Shown: one piece after another, positions 1 to 16,461 of the stretch
Numbering within the stretch: the first letter of the stretch is position 1
Layout of the letters: every line of letters starts with the position of its first letter
Assembly (NCBI RefSeq): GCF_004027225.2
Contig: NC_044282.2
Location: 58,298,397 to 58,362,396 of the forward strand
Origin: Strigops habroptila
Lineage: Eukaryota; Chordata; Aves; Psittaciformes; Psittacidae
Length of the DNA stretch: 64,000 nt
Direction: 5' to 3'
Position numbers and translations under genes: made by a program
The notes under the pieces: model-generated
Seen by the model: the letters and a program-made list of their open reading frames with translations, nothing else
The model's database searches: none
Told to the model about the DNA's origin: nothing

Positions 1-2394
1 AGAAGATTAGTCACAGATGTACTACACTGCAATGAAATGAATGCAAGATTCCCCACTGAAACACTGTAATCATAACAAAAGCTGAAAAAGAACAGTCAAT
101 AATTAGCATCCAATCAAACTGATCTATCACTTATCAGTATCTCAGACAAAGAGATTAATCCAGAAAGAAAGCCAAAATTATCAGTGTATGAGCAAACTGG
201 TCATGATAACAAAGCACGGCCTTTTATTTAGAGATGTTTCAACAAACTTCATGAATCCAGGTTGGAGAGGATGGAACAGGAAGTCCCAATGTCCTCCATC
301 CTCAGATAGTAGAATTCTTGGAGTAGTGAATAGCACATCTGCCAGGCAGGCTACTAGTCAAGATCCATTTTGAACTAAATGTACTTAGTATTTTCAATAA
401 TGACAGCATTACATAAAGACAGGACTTACGGTTTAAATTTGCTGGTGCTATAAAACTGGGGGAGAACTGGGATATTAACCAAAACAGAAGGATAATCTGG
501 AGCACAAGGTACAGAAACAGAGTCAGTATTACAGAATATAATCTCAGCTTTTAGGTGAAAATTTTTATCTGCTTTTTTCAGACATTTAGAGAGTCGAGTT
601 GTATATATGTGCCTTTAAAGTCAAAGAGGAGTTATCGTGATTTAGGGTCAATATAAGGAAGAAATTCATTACTATGAGGACGGTGAGGCCCTGGCACAGG
701 TTGCCCAGAGAAGCTGTGGCTGCCCCATTCCTGGCAGTGTTCAAGGCCAGGTTGGATGGGGCTTGGAGCAACCTGATCTAGTGGAAGGTGTCCCTGCCCA
801 TGGTAAGGGAGTTGGAACTGGATGAGCTTTAAGGTTCCTTCCAACCCAAACCATTCTATGATTCTATGATCTCCAGGGCGTGACTTACATTCTGAGGTAG
901 AGTGAAGAATAACACGCTGCAGCTGCCTGTCTAATTTAATGTGATTATTAAGGCAACTTAACAGTAGCTCAGATTGCATACTTCATTCTTAGCATGCTTA
1001 GTTCTAATAGGACCTTGAAGAAGGCAAAATGAATTATGAGATCTGTGAATTACTTTATCTTCCATAAAAAAAATTGAATTAATGTCACTATTTCACAAGG
1101 ACATGATAATTCTACTTACACTGGAATCTACTTCTGCTTCAAATACTCCATTTAAAGAATTAGAGAAAAATGTGATTTGGATGGGCAAGAATATAAAACC
1201 TAATTTATAAGTGGATACCTACTAAAGGCAGGCCAAAGGAAAATATCTTTGCCCTCTGAGACCTATAAGAAGTAAAAACTGAGGAGCTATATTAAGATAA
1301 ACAACAACGTTTAGACAGGAAAAAGGGGTTAGAATCCAGCCAGAAATATGTTTACACTGGACACTGGAGGATGGTTGAACATATTTTTGGTAATATTCAT
1401 ACACTTTGCACTCATACAACACTTTCAACTGCAGGACCTGCAAACGCCACTGTTCAGAAAACTCCATTGTTTTAGTTTTATGTGTTTCTGTAATGTTAGT
1501 AAACATTACATTTGCTTGAAAAAAAAAAAAAGAATAAAACCAAGGCACAATGGTTGCAATCACAATCTAAAAATAAGTCAGATTGCATGACTTTAATTGA
1601 GAAGCAGACCTTGGAATAAGAGCTGGAACCCAGCTCTGACCTCACTTGGGAAACTACATGAAGTCCAATGATTTATTTTCTTCTTGTGATGTAAGTCAAC
1701 AGGAAGAGCAGACAATGTACCCAGTTTCAGAAAAGCAGAACTGTAATCATTACTTCACTATTCAGCAGTGAGAGTCAAGGGCACAAATGACTTCCTTGGC
1801 TGCTCAAATGAATTCTCAAGCCACTGATCTTGAGAAAAAAGTGCCTCTACTTCCTCATTCGGCTGCATTTTGAAAGGATAACTTACAGGACAAATCCAAG
1901 AGAAAGCGTCATCCTCTGAGTCCTGAATTAATATAAGCACCTCTTTGCGATTCTTTCTCTACTTAGCAGGTTTGGATCCTACTCTCAATTCAGTGTTCAC
2001 TAGCCTAGGAGCACACATGCTTCCAGAACAAAAATGCAGCCAATGAAAAGTTAAGCACTGAGACTCTGCCTATTACCATACTGGAATCTTTTTGTGAATA
2101 CAGTTTCAAGTCTTCGGTTTCTGCCTTTCACTTGAGCACTACAGGGCAGTCCAGAATACTGTAATATTTTGTAAAGCAATATTCTGGGAATCAGTGCTGC
2201 TGGAACTCAACAAGACTTATGTGTTACATAAGCAAAAAGATGTATCCAGTGCCAGTGTGTGCATTTGTCAGGGTAAGACAGGCTGCCTCCTTCAGAAAGC
2301 TGCACCTTTACGAGTAAAATCAGCAGTCCCCTTGAAGATACACACCATGAGAACATATTTAAAAGAGGAAGTTGATGAGAGTCCAATTTCTAAC
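1..2394 (-). other. MMUT: MMUT intron 5 (3' part outside window)
   Basis: Non-coding sequence downstream of the last MMUT exon in the window. I looked on the minus strand for the next expected exon, which in other vertebrates encodes a segment beginning near DPYNN, and did not find it, so the gene continues beyond position 1. The stretch holds one CR1 3' end. Short open frames, such as the minus-strand frame at 1758-1940, have no recognisable similarity or splice context and are treated as chance. Confidence 0.8.
636..872 (+). repeat. CR1 LINE 3' end
   Basis: About 235 bases of the conserved CR1 3' region on the plus strand, including the block GGTTGCCCAGAGAAGCTGTG and the terminal CCATTCTATGATTCTATGAT octamer repeat. 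It is truncated at its 5' side, as most CR1 copies are. It lies in MMUT intron 5, antisense to the gene. Confidence 0.92.
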
Positions 2395-7345
<4,951 letters not shown>

Positions 7346-8503
7346 GTCTGTCCCACTGGCTGCTGAGGAGGGGGCAAGCTGAAGAAAATAAAATCATGTA
7401 TTTTGCATTGTCATATAAACCCGACATGGGAGAAGTGAGCATGGAGAGGTCCAGCAGTTTGCTAAAGCCAAAACAATTACTCAAGAAAAACTAATTATTT
7501 AATTGTGTGCCTGATAGATATCCTCTCCCCTTGCCTTTCAACCAGACAATGTATGAACTGAGTTCAGGAAAAACTCTACATTTTGTTCTTGCTATGGAAA
7601 ATATTCCTACAACTCATCTACATCCACATATAACACTTATTTTAGTTCCTAAGCAACAGCCATCACTAATCAGTCACTGAAAAAATCCGTGTCAGGCACG
7701 AAGGTGGCATGCCTAGCTACCTGCTCACCTTCCCATGTCTCTCATTTATGAATTCCTTAATGTCAAGAGGGACCCTCAAAGAGGCATTCTGAAGGAAGTG
7801 GACTGTCAGAAGACTGCTGACATAGCATACATTTTTGGAAAGGGGGCTTGGGCTGGATTGAAATCAGAGATATACTGAGAAAAAGAAAGGTGGTATGGAA
7901 GAACACAGGGATAATGCAAGCTGCAGAGCTCATCCCACCATGCATGAGACTGATATGGGGATAAGGTGAGTAACTCCTGAATGCTGTAAGCTCTTCAGCT
8001 TCTGCTCTGTCCCCCCTATCACTGCACTTCCTTCAGAAGCCAAAACCTCTACAGTTTGGCTTTAAGGTCCAGTCATCTCCTCTCCACCTCACATCCTTCA
8101 GAACAAGCTGGAAACACACGCTTCCCTGACACCTTTATGAGAAAGTGTGCACAAAACTGGAAAGCATCTTCATCACAGTTATGGTGCTCCAGCAACATGC
8201 TCCACACAAGTGCTTTAATAACAGATATGCCATGTGTGCTTTACGTACAATCTGATAAGCACGAAGGTGCACCAGAGGAGCATCGAGTTCCCTGCAGACG
8301 TGATCCTGCAGCCAGGATGGAAGACAGCCTCTGCCTCCACTGCTGCACGGGTCCCAGCGCGCTCCCCCGGGCCGCGCACCCCGAAAGAACCACAAAGCTT
8401 CCCTGTCACCTTCCTACAAACGTCTCCCTCCTCATACCACAGCACCTACACCCGGAGGAGGGACAGGGACTAGAAAGCACCGTTTATCCGCCCCTCCACG
8501 CCG

Positions 8504-8526
8504 GGCCTGGCCTGGCCTGGCCTGGC
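8504..8526. repeat. Short (CCTGG)n tandem repeat in the CpG island
   Basis: About four perfect copies of CCTGG/GGCCT in a row at the MMUT side of the promoter. It is a simple repeat with no further meaning that I can support. Confidence 0.8.
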
Positions 8527-8745
8527 CGCCCCATCACCGCCCTGACAGGCCCAGCGGCTGTGCGCGCCCAGCGCCCCCCGCCGCCACAGCCCGCCCCCAA
8601 CACGCCTCCATGGCGGCCAATGGGACCGGGGGTCCACTGCGGGGGCTGTCCCGGAGGGTTGCGGCCCTGCCCGCCCGCGGGTCGGGGGCAGTGGGGGCGG
8701 GCTACGGGCTCATGACAGACCCCGGCCCCGGCGGCCCCCCGCTAC

Positions 8746-8810
8746 CTGCTGTCCACCCCGTAGCTGGCACCCGAAGCCCGCGCGGCACCGCGCTTGCGCG
8801 TGAGGCGGCA
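8746..8810 (-). other. MMUT: MMUT 5' non-coding exon 1 (approximate 5' end)
   Basis: A donor reading CAG|GTAGCG on the minus strand lies at 8745-8744, inside the CpG island. It would join the acceptor at 7379-7380 upstream of the MMUT start codon. Human MMUT also starts with a non-coding first exon. The donor is seen in the sequence; the transcription start is inferred only from the divergent promoter layout, so the upper boundary is a guess. Confidence 0.5.
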
Positions 8811-8811
8811 A

Positions 8812-8823
8812 GGCGCATGCGCA
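8812..8823. promoter_or_regulatory. NRF1-like site
   Basis: The palindrome GCGCATGCGC followed by AC matches the core of the NRF1 motif (YGCGCAYGCGCR) at all but one flanking base on either strand. It lies between the presumed MMUT and CENPQ start sites. NRF1 commonly drives nuclear genes for mitochondrial proteins, which fits MMUT. Binding is inferred. Confidence 0.45.
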
Positions 8824-8879
8824 CGGAGCACCGCCCTCCGTGCGGGAGGCGGGAACGAGCAGTGCGCGGGCAGAACGGT

Positions 8880-8921
8880 TTGATAACGGCTCGGAGGTGG
8901 AGCGCGGGAACGGCGGGAGCG
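8880..8921 (+). other. CENPQ: Candidate CENPQ 5' non-coding exon 1
   Basis: The first CENPQ coding exon has a splice acceptor just before its start codon (TTATCTTAG at 10289-10297), so an upstream exon must exist. Plausible donors in the CpG island are G|GTGAGG at 8922 and GTGAGT at 8930. Start and exact donor cannot be fixed without transcripts. Confidence 0.35.
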
Positions 8922-9048
8922 GTGAGGCCGTGAGTGAGCGTCGGGGCGGTGAGCGCTGGTGGACGGTGTTGTGGAGATTCCTGCGGTGTTGTCCTGCAGC
9001 CGCGGGGAGCAGGATTTTGGGGACCTGGGCAGATATGGGAGGCTGAAG

Positions 9049-9067
9049 ACTACAATTCCCAGCATGC
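9049..9067 (+). promoter_or_regulatory. ZNF143/Staf-type motif (ACTACAATTCCCAGCATGC)
   Basis: Matches the long ACTACAATTCCCAG-ATGC element bound by ZNF143 (Staf), and associated with THAP11 and Notch cofactors, in vertebrate CpG-island promoters. It lies 3' of the presumed CENPQ start and points along the plus strand. It is one half of an inverted pair. Confidence 0.8.
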
Positions 9068-9109
9068 GTTTCGCTGGGAGGGAGGCCGCAAGCGGTGGCG
9101 GGCCGCATT

Positions 9110-9128
9110 GCATTCTGGGAGTTGTAGT
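9110..9128 (-). promoter_or_regulatory. ZNF143/Staf-type motif, inverted copy
   Basis: Reads ACTACAACTCCCAGAATGC on the minus strand, 42 bases from the plus-strand copy and facing it. It matches the same ZNF143 element with one or two differences. Two convergent strong copies in one promoter suggest real use of the site. Confidence 0.8.
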
Positions 9129-9407
9129 CCGCGGAGAGCAGTGGGGGATTCTGTTAACGCTATCCCACATAACCAGTAGTTACGGGAGGAGGGGGAAGAG
9201 GCAGGGCTTGTTTATAGTGTTCTGTTCCGGTCTCTGTTATCCTGAAGGTTGGCGTTCTTGATCCTCTTCCTACTGCCTCCTTAGTTGTTATCAGTCCTGT
9301 GATGTTCCTTCTGCCATCAGCCAGACATTCTTTACTCCGTGTTAGCAAGTTAAAAGAGTTTTCTGTATTTTATTGTTAGTTTAAACCTATAATTTAAGCC
9401 TACAATA

Positions 9408-9676
9408 AGACAAGGGGGAATGGTTTTAAACTGGCGGGGGTAAATGTAGATTAGATATAGGGAAGAAATTCTTTACAGTGAAGATGGTGAGGCACTGGCC
9501 CAGGTTGCCCAAAGAAGCTGTGGCTGCCCCATCCCTGGCAGTGTTCAAGGCCAGGCTGGATGGGGCTTGGAGCAACCTGGTCTAGTGGAAGGTGTCCCTG
9601 TCCATAGCAGGGAGGTTGGAACTGGACAATCTTCAAGGTCACTTTCAACCCAAACCATGCCATGATTCTATGATTT
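9408..9676 (+). repeat. CR1 LINE 3' end
   Basis: About 270 bases of CR1 3' sequence on the plus strand, with the GCCCAAAGAAGCTGTGGCTG block and a terminal ATGATTCTATGATT repeat. It lies in the first intron of CENPQ, just downstream of the CpG island. Confidence 0.92.
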
Positions 9677-10303
9677 ACCTGGTGTTTGTTGCGATTGTTG
9701 CCTGTTGAGCTGTAGTCCTTTGCATGAGGGAAGAAGTGGCTTGAAGGAATGAAATTAAAACTGAATACATCTGAGTTGTTGTACTTAGAAAAGAGAAAGC
9801 TAGTGGAGTGTGACAGTTATTCTCTCCTGTGTAGCTCCTTTTTCCTCCATCTCCATAGTGAGTAAGAAAAGAAACTGTAGGTTTAAACTGCAGCAAGGAG
9901 CGTTATAGTTAGGTGCTAGGGTAAAAAGTTCTGGTAATAAGGTGACTGCACTGAACTGCACTACGAAGATAAAGAATTTCTGTTGCTGGAGGCCTTTAAA
10001 AACAAATTAGACTGTTCAGTTTAGAAAGAGGTGTGAAACAGACAAAGACTCATCTAAAAGGCAAATGGGGATGCTTTTATAGTGGTCCTGCACTTCGATA
10101 AATATGCAAGATTTAAAGGGCTTAGGGTTAGCAAACATGCAAACGTTTGGACTCATTTAGCACTGGGTGTTTCCATCTTGTTTTGCATGTTAATGTGTGT
10201 GTTGTGCTGCATGGACTGTAATTGCTGGGTTTTAACTTTGGTTTTGTTTCCTCCTGTTCCATTTGGTTTACGGATAATGAAATGTCATTTATCTTAGAGT
10301 AAA

Positions 10304-13300
10304 ATGGGGAAGACCGCTGGTAGGGGATCAGCAAAAAAACCACTTAAATCACAAAGTCAAGAAAGGCCTTCCAGCAAGAAAAAGGGAACAGATACAGAAG
10401 GAAGAAAACAAGGTCAAAAAAGAAAGGTAATTGTTATTTTGTGTCAAATTAGAAAAGTAACCAAAGGAGGTGTGGGGGAAAGAGGCATTTTTGCCTATTT
10501 TTTAGAGACTATTTCATTAACTAAACGCAGTCCTCTTGAGGAAATGTCCAGTGTAAACAGGTCTTTTGAAACCCACTGCATTAGCTGCTTCCTGGTTTCC
10601 AGGATTTCTTCTTGTGTGCTACTGTGCTTGTGACAAGTAGAGGGAAGCATTGCCCAATCATTAATAAAAGGGCAAGCTGGCTGTGCAGTTCTGAAGAGCT
10701 GCATAGCATCTGTTTGAACAGAGCGATAAACTTGAACTTCATTCAGCTCCATTCGTTCAGTTCTGGAACATAATTCCCTGGGTGTCTCAGGATTGGCATA
10801 GGCAGCTTTCTGTTGGAGAGAGTTTGCTTAACCCCAAACTTACGAAAGACATGAACTCCAAATGTGGCTAGATAGCCAAAAGTCTTGTGTGTTTCTTACT
10901 TCATGACCTCATTCTTGGAAGGGGAGAAATTAGAAGGAATTGGTTTCCGCCACCTACTTGAGATAAATTACTGTTTTGCAGTTCAAAAAGCCTTTTTTGT
11001 GGTGAGCATCAATAGACCTCTGTCAAGCACTGACGTGCTTTCACAGCCTTTTCACAGTGGATTGCTGGTAGTAGATGATTAGTTGCACAGCAGAGAATGT
11101 TTCAAAATTACAGCATTTGCTGTAAGTTTTTTTTTCTCAGCAGGTCACTCAGTCAGTCAAAAGGAAAGCTAAGGAAGACAGCGATTATTCCCCTTCAGGT
11201 AGGATTGTATTCTTTCCTTATGTTTCCTTATGTTTGTCTCATGTAAATAGTGTGTTCTGTTGGACACACTGTTGTACAAATGAGATGAGGCGCCTGCTGC
11301 ACCGAGTTTATCACCTATGTATATTCCCACTCTATTTTATTTCACTCTGGGTTTTCTTGCTTGTATTGCCAATTATTTTTGGAAATGTCTGTTTAGAATG
11401 AAACTACTGTAATAAAGACTCTTTTCTGGTTTGTGCTTTTTAAACAACTTCTGACTTGCAAGTAATAAATACCACCTAATGTGGATAGATTTGACCTGAT
11501 AGATTTGCGACATGGAAAAATCTTAACTGTTACATCTTTGACTACAATCTGAGTTGAATGGAGTCACCAAGCTGACTATCCAGGTTTGACAAATCATATG
11601 TTTTCCTTTTTCTTTCTTTGTATTAACAGGAGGAAAAGGTTCTTTAAAAAAAATGAAGCTAACCAATGCTAAAATAGGATCTTGGAAGACTCTCTCAGAG
11701 AGCAGTAGGCAGTTTCTGGAAACTGTAATGGATTCAATAATACTGTAAGTGCCAGATATCCTGGTGGTTGAAATAAAGTAAAAATCATAATGTTGCTTGA
11801 ACTGGAAAAACTTTGCATTTTAGGGCAATATGGCTGGCTGTGTATATTTTGTCTGGTACAATATAACACTTTATATCTGAATTTAGAAATTTTTATCTAA
11901 AGAAGTTCTACATTCACCTAATCTGATGTACTCCCTGTGCTTGCAGGCTTTGCGATGAAAATTCTGCCTTTATTTTCTTTCCAGATCTGTTTTGTGCCAA
12001 CAAAGGGAGAGAAAAGGTGATGTTCAGGAGCACCTCAATTTAGTGAAAGAAAGGTGAGAAATTATAATTAAAAAATAAAGAGGGAAAGAAGGGATGTAGT
12101 TTACCCAGTTGTTTTGTACCATGTTTACAGCATTGGTCCTGGGAGTAATCACATTTAGGAAATCTTGGAAGGGGGAGTTGATGCAAAATCAATTAGGGAA
12201 ATATCTCAACAGTACATTGGTTGAAGTGGACAAGCAAATGTTGTTGAAAGACCCATTTTAGCTGCTTCTATATGAGTAACAGAACCAAGGAGGTGTTCTT
12301 AAGAGCTCCTTGAATCAGCTTTGTACTCTTTATACAGGGTTTAACTTTGCAGGCAGCTATTTATTTTGCTATCATTTTGTGATAGTGGCGGGAGTAGTTA
12401 TAGCTAAACTTTCTTAAATGCTAATTCATTTTCTGGCTGTTGAAGTTCCTTCAAAGATAATTGAAATTTTGGAGCATAACTTGTAGCCTTTTTATGCTAT
12501 TGTGGGAGTAGTTATGCACACTTCGAGAATTTTTGTCTCTGTATGTGTAGGTATTCCAGGCTTTTATCAACACAGGGCCTGATCCTACATGTTGCTTTCT
12601 TTGTTCTTACAGTGCCTCAAGATTCAAACATGAGGAGCTAGTTTTTCATATTTTTTTTTGTTTTGTTTTGTTTGTTGGTTTTTGGGGATTTTTTTTTTTT
12701 TTTAGTGTTTAGTTTGTAATGTTTAATTTCTGAGTTTCCAAACTTCTGCAGTCTCATCTGAGATGCATGGCAGTTTGGTGTACCAAACAGACTTCAAGTC
12801 TTCCTCAGAACTGGAAGGACCTTTGAGAGCAAGCTGAAACTTTTCCTCTAGTGCAAAACGACATAATGTTTCACAAAAGCACTTACAGACTTTACTAAAA
12901 TGATCTTTTTTGGAAGCAGTTAAAAATGCTGCTTTTAGAACTTAGTTTTACTTTGCAAGCAGAGAGGTTAAAACTCGGAAAATATTAGTTAATGTCAGTT
13001 TGTAGTCAGGGAGTGTACAGGCCATTGGGATAGAAACCACACAATGTCAATGTGATAGCAAAGGTTAGAGTGGTCAGGTTTCTTGTTTGTGGTTTCTTCC
13101 TTAGACATCTATTCCACATGATTTTGGAAAACAATTTAAGACAGCTTTTCTTCCTGTTTGGATCCTTTCACTTCACTGGCAGCAATTGGGCTAAACTGAG
13201 TTTAGTTTTTCTCCCAGGGAAGTCATTAGCCATTTTTCTTCTTGTTTTGCAAAGAACTCCAAACAAGTCATGCTTTCCTTTCTCTGTAATAAAGAGCGCT

Positions 13301-14630
13301 GAGATGTTTCCAGACGTTAAAAGTGCCTCCAGGGAAGCTGGGCAACCTGAAGAATGTCTTGAGCCTTCAGATGGCAGAGAAAAAAAAGCTTAAGACAAAC
13401 GAAGAGTCATTGGTACAATTGCAGGTATGAAAAGCAAGAAAGGGAAAAAAACATCTTGCCCATCTGCTGCTGCTCATTGTGTTGTAGCTTCTTAGTAGTT
13501 GGACTGCTGGCTGTGCCTGTGATATTGTGAATTGTCGTCCACTATTCATCATTATCATTCGCTTTCACTACAAAGCAATGTATCTTTTTCGGATGGTTTT
13601 TCTGTGATTTGGCTGATGCTGATTATCAGTGTCTCATGCACAAAAGGCTTACCATCTCTAAGGTAAATTTTGTTCTGGTTTTGTGACTGTTTTGTCTTAG
13701 GAAGAAATAAATGAAGCTAAGCAATTAGCAGACTGTTCTGAAGAAAATATACAGCAACTGCAGTACAAAATCCAGGTGCTCAAGAATCAGTTAGAGGAAG
13801 ATGAAAAAAAGGCCAAGAAGGTATTCCCAATAGATGTTTGCTGTGGTTTAAGCTGAAAGCAGGACAGTGCTGCTGAAAGTTGAGTTTTCAGAAGTTGGAT
13901 AGTGACAGCCAGTTTATTTTCCTACTTGTGTGCCTGATGTTTGGTTTTGGATTAATTTTTTTTCCCCTCTTTTTCCCTTTTTAGGTATTCCAAGAAAATG
14001 GCAGTGGAGCACTCCATCTTCCAGAACTCCCCAAGTGCAGTTTACAAGCACCCACTTTGCAGGTGAGCATGGAATATATTTTCAGAGACACCTTGGCTAT
14101 GAGAAGAAAGGCAACAGAGTGTGCTTTTATCACTTAACCTCTGCCAGAGGGGGCAATTCTGAAATTTCTGAAATGTATGGGGTTTTTTCCTTTTTTTTTT
14201 CTTTCTTTTTTCATTTAGGTCTGTATGATTACTTTTTAAAAAACAGAACAAAACCCTAAAAACCCTGCCATTTAAAGGATCACATCTTTTCCTAGGAACC
14301 CTGTGGTCCGAGGGAACCTGTAATCGTTTCTGAAATTTTTTTCTGTAGCTGATGGAAGGAAGACTGTCTCATTCTGTGTCTTTGAATCTTTTTTATTTTA
14401 GCTGTATTCAGGTACAGCTAGGCTGCATGAAAGTGAAATTTCTGTTGGACTTGATGAAGGCTGTTGTTTATTTGTTGTCTTCTTTATTTTTCTTTCTTTA
14501 GGAAGAAATTTTAAAGATGAAAAATCAGAAAGGTCTTTTAAAGGATATGAACACTATTCAGCAGTCAGCTGACTTGAAGAACTTTTTAACCCTAATTGAA
14601 AAGACCTATGAGAAGGTGGACTTCCTCTGA
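10304..14630 (+). CDS. CENPQ: Centromere protein Q
   Basis: CENP-Q is a subunit of the CENP-O/P/Q/U/R group of the constitutive centromere-associated network at the inner kinetochore. It pairs with CENP-U through coiled coils. Coding exons are 10304-10426, 11141-11198, 11630-11744, 11985-12053, 13295-13424, 13701-13820, 13985-14062 and 14502-14630. All have GT-AG ends and the joined frame is open for 273 residues (human 268). The N-terminal third ([19 protein letters not shown] onward) is a lysine-rich basic tail, the region reported to touch microtubules in human. [20 protein letters not shown] and [20 protein letters not shown] match human WQPLSKSTRDHLQTMMESVI and ETLKVPPKKMEDLTNVSSLL. Residues from about 120 to 205 form an E/K/Q/L-rich coiled coil. 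The tail has [17 protein letters not shown], like human LPELSQKTLKAPTLQKE. Exon 3 has a tandem CAGCAG acceptor, so a 272-residue form is also possible. The start codon is the first ATG after the acceptor at 10297. Short human comparisons are recalled. Confidence 0.95.
11138..11143 (+). other. CENPQ: NAGNAG tandem splice acceptor of CENPQ exon 3
   Basis: A long T tract is followed by CAGCAG and then GTCACTCAG. Use of the first AG adds one glutamine codon; use of the second starts the exon at GTC. Both keep frame, so two isoforms differing by one residue in the basic tail are expected. Confidence 0.6.
12650..12703 (+). repeat. T-rich simple repeat with GTTTT units
   Basis: Poly-T interrupted by regular G (GTTTT-like units) in CENPQ intron 5. 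It is either a simple low-complexity repeat or a decayed poly-A tail on the minus strand. Confidence 0.8.
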
Positions 14631-14640
14631 AAGACCAAAA

Positions 14641-14674
14641 TATACATATATATATATATACATATATATATATC
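14641..14674. repeat. (TA)n microsatellite
   Basis: TATACATA followed by uninterrupted TA units, a second CATA interruption and more TA. It starts about ten bases after the CENPQ stop codon, so it would lie in the 3' UTR and is likely length-polymorphic. Confidence 0.9.
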
Positions 14675-15305
14675 TCAAATAGAAAGGAAAAAAAAAAAAT
14701 CTGTTATATTTCTATATGGAACCTCTTTTGAAGAAGATGATAATCTGAGCCAGCGCTCTGTGTTACTGTATAGCAGCGGGATGTTGATCATGGAAACAGT
14801 ATATTCTTCCTAATGGCTTTACAGTTGTGACTGCTGAATTTCTCTTTCTATGAATACTGGTATATGAATACGTAGAGGCATTCTGGGACTCTAGTGATTT
14901 AAGTGATCGATCAAGGTTTTGGGGTTGGGTTTCTTTTTTTGGACCTGTGATGACTTCTAATGATGATATATACTGTCTTAGGAGAAGGGAGGGAAGTGGA
15001 TCCTGGGTTTGGGCATTTTTATAGAATAAGTAACATATTATATTTGGACATTTATATCACATCTCTAAAACAGTGCAGGTACTATCTCTTGCCAAACTAA
15101 CCTTTGTTTTGGAGTTAAATCCACTTTAAACTTGAAACACAGATTTAAAATATGATTATCTGATGCTCAGTTGCAAATCTTCAGTTCAACTTCCTTACCA
15201 CTTTTAAATAAAAAACTCCATGGTAGGGAACTGAACAATTAGATATCAAATATACAGGATTTTTTTACATTTTCATATTCATTGCTTAAACCAGGTGGGT
15301 GATAT

Positions 15306-15360
15306 CTTTTTTTTTTCTTTTTTTTTTTTTTTCTGTTTGTTGTGTTTTTTTAATTTTTTT
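15306..15360. repeat. Poly-T rich tract
   Basis: Over 40 T residues in 55 bases with a few C and G interruptions. Low-complexity sequence in or near the CENPQ 3' UTR. Confidence 0.85.
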
Positions 15361-15847
15361 TATGTGTGTATATATATGTCAATGCAGATGGTTGGGAAAG
15401 CAGGTAAGAACATTATAGAGCAAAGCTGTAATCTCAGAATTGTGTACTCACTTTATATTTTATTAACTAACTGTCAGATATTCTTCAGCTTCAGAGGAAG
15501 AAAATAAAGTCAAAAGTCTTTTTCCCCATGCACTTTAATCTCTCTCCTATTTTTTCCATGATAGAGCTTCTCCCTTAAAAGATTAAGTGCCTTCTCCAGT
15601 GAAATTATCTGCTAGAAGACAGCAGTGCTCTTTATGTTGACTTAACCCTTGAAACGCTTGTTCTTTTGTTTACAAGCTGCTGGTACTCCTGATGAGACAT
15701 GAGCTAATTACCTCTATTCTCCTATGAGAGATTAAAAGCCTCTCTGTAGTTGCTACATGTAGGATCAAGAAAGCCAGACTAAGTACTTGTTTGGTTCATA
15801 CTTGCTTTGTATCACATAAAAAGATATATAAATATTTAGAAATGTTT

Positions 15848-15853
15848 AATAAA
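15848..15853 (+). terminator. CENPQ: Poly-A signal AATAAA, candidate distal CENPQ end
   Basis: Perfect AATAAA followed within about 30 bases by GT-rich sequence (AGTTTTGGTC). It is the last good signal before the intergenic region, so it is a reasonable distal cleavage site. Choice among the three signals is inferred. Confidence 0.45.
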
Positions 15854-16461
15854 GTTTTGGTCAAGGACAAGGGGAACATTTACTGACATAACCACTACTC
15901 ACTGTAGCTTAACCCAGATTGTGGGTTAAGGATTTTCCTGCATGCCAGCTATATTGATTTTTGTTCAGCAAAGATAGATATACTTCTTTGCTTTCATGAA
16001 GGGTGATTTACTTGCAAACAATTTACTATGTGGGTTTTGAACTTCATGAACCACATAGATACCGTCTTTTCTTTTTAAAAAGAAAGTAAGGATTATTTGT
16101 TTTCAATCTGGAAGTACTTGAGGTGTAAGAACTGTCCTTAAGTAAAAATAGGTAAAAGTAGCTGTATATTCAAACACATATCAATGTTGCCTTTAGCTAC
16201 AGTTGCATGTATGCTTATGTGCTGTGGCACAAAGGCAATTTTCCTCTTGATAATGGTGAGCAAATGGAGTATAAGATTCAAGAAAATTTGATAAAAGGGC
16301 AACTACAGTAAAGAGAATGAATTTACGTAGTATTGCACTTTCAGGTGGAGTTTGGTTTAATACATGTCATCTTGACCTGGGTTGAAGTTTAGACGGAGAG
16401 AGCACATCACAAATGCTCATTGACCGCATAGTGGGAGAGTAGGAAGAAAAATAAGGCTTAC

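Larger units (their letters stand above)
8330..9150. promoter_or_regulatory. CpG-island bidirectional promoter of MMUT and CENPQ
   Basis: About 0.8 kb that is strongly GC- and CpG-rich against an AT-rich background. It lies between the 5' ends of the divergent genes MMUT (minus) and CENPQ (plus). No TATA box is apparent. The block carries an NRF1-like palindrome and two inverted ACTACAA-type motifs (separate entries). Long open frames here (for example 8056-8715 plus and 8710-9170 minus) are by-products of high GC, not genes. A head-to-head pair with a shared CpG island usually implies broad, constitutive expression of both genes. Confidence 0.85.
14631..15870 (+). other. CENPQ: CENPQ 3' untranslated region with candidate poly-A signals
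   Basis: AT-rich sequence after the CENPQ stop with no coding potential. AATAAA hexamers occur at 15207-15212, 15503-15508 and 15848-15853. Any of these could end the transcript; the last would give a UTR of about 1.2 kb. A TA dinucleotide run and a poly-T tract lie inside. Confidence 0.6.

Noticed and set aside
632-979. Minus-strand open frame of 115 codons
   Set aside because: It reads the antisense strand of a CR1 3' end. The same false protein words (such as GQGHLPLDQVAPSPIQPGLE) recur at 9451-9663 for the same reason.
1758-1940. Minus-strand frame with QDSEDDAFSWICPVSYPF in MMUT intron 5
   Set aside because: It looks protein-like in composition but does not match the expected MMUT exon 6 and has no convincing acceptor and donor in frame.
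8056-9261. Several long open frames on both strands (up to 219 codons) around 8.1-9.3 kb
   Set aside because: They lie in a CpG island where high GC content suppresses stop codons, overlap each other on both strands, are full of low-complexity P/R/G/A, and match no family I know.
14042-14251. Minus-strand frame overlapping CENPQ exon 8
   Set aside because: It is antisense to a confirmed CENPQ exon and rich in lysine from a poly-T tract; chance frame.
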